Assembly: GCA_008501785.1 (NCBI GenBank)
Contig: QQUD01000360.1
Span: 1-5,004, forward strand
Source: Chloroflexota bacterium
Lineage (GTDB): Bacteria > Chloroflexota > Anaerolineae > Promineifilales > Promineifilaceae
DNA length: 5,004 nt
Reading direction: 5' to 3'
Part shown: positions 4,818-5,004 of the stretch, piece by piece
Layout of the letters: each line of letters starts with the position of its first letter
Position numbering within the stretch: position 1 is the first letter of the stretch
Notes under the pieces: model-generated
Told to the model about the DNA's origin: nothing
What the model saw: only the letters and a program-made list of their open reading frames with translations
Databases searched by the model: none
Translations under genes and position numbers: made by a program

Positions 4818-5004
4818 GAAATGCCCAAATGGCAATGTCAAATATTCAGGCGATAATAACTTGACGAGCATTATTGCTTTGCTATACTTTGCATTACTAG
4901 GTTCATTCTTATTATTTTGATAAATATTTGGACTATTATGTTTGAACAATATTGCAGGTGTATGAAGCGAGGGTGCTAATTACCATTGTTTCATTCCAAA
5001 TAAA
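4818..5004. other. AT-rich downstream region, no gene seen
   Basis: It holds an orphan promoter candidate (4861-4888) and an 8-bp inverted repeat (4839-4846 with 4923-4930). There is a 13-codon frame from an ATG at 4938 with no ribosome binding site. No clear intrinsic terminator follows the YhhN-family gene: the only hairpin nearby (TGCC/GGCA, about 4824-4835) is weak and lacks a T-run. Confidence 0.5.
4861..4888 (+). promoter_or_regulatory. Strong-looking sigma70-type promoter, target outside window
   Basis: TTGACG (4861-4866) and TATACT (4883-4888), each five of six consensus, are separated by 16 bp. Transcription would start near 4895 and read off the right edge. No gene begins within the remaining 110 bp, so it may drive a downstream gene or a noncoding RNA. 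Confidence 0.6.

Noticed and set aside
1..5004. CRISPR array, insertion sequence, tRNA or defence system
   Set aside because: No regularly spaced identical repeats of CRISPR size, no transposase or terminal repeat pair, no cloverleaf, and no nuclease or toxin motifs were seen; the genes are housekeeping or envelope genes.

Overview
The window looks like a bacterial chromosome segment of moderate GC, most likely from the phylum Chloroflexota (Anaerolineae-like). I infer this from the MraZ and FtsL sequence style and from the dcw (division and cell wall) gene order mraZ-rsmH-ftsL-ftsI. No marker gene in the window fixes the taxon.

Minus strand, positions 1-2591: this is the promoter-proximal end of a dcw operon, read right to left. 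It starts with a good sigma70-type promoter (TTCACA, 17 bp, TATACT) followed at once by four GTGGK units in exact 10-bp phase, which match the known MraZ operator. Next come a leader with a perfect 16-bp LexA-like palindrome and an imperfect hairpin, mraZ, rsmH (16S rRNA m4C1402 methyltransferase), a 119-bp spacer made of degenerate 7-8 nt repeats, an ftsL-like gene, and the 5' part of ftsI/pbp2, which runs off the left edge. MraZ would control its own operon, RsmH methylates 16S rRNA, and FtsL and FtsI are divisome components.

Intergenic region, about 2592-3020: it has no convincing gene. It carries a candidate rightward promoter (CTGTCA, 16 bp, TATAAT at 2685-2712). From 2887 to 2998 it holds an unusually dense set of interleaved perfect inverted repeats that would lie in the leader of the next gene.

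Plus strand, 3021-4817: a three-LysM lipoprotein with a Tyr/Gly/His/Trp-rich tandem insert and paired cysteines, then a YhhN/TMEM86-family membrane protein (lysoplasmalogenase family). The 117-bp gap between them holds two mutually exclusive hairpins, one of which would hide the ribosome binding site of the second gene. The tail (4818-5004) has no gene, but contains a strong-looking orphan promoter.

Throughout the window the octamer CGGCCGTT (often the full palindrome AACGGCCGTT) recurs in six places, in all three reading frames and in unrelated genes. It looks like a genome-wide DNA-level signature comparable to the cyanobacterial HIP1 element.
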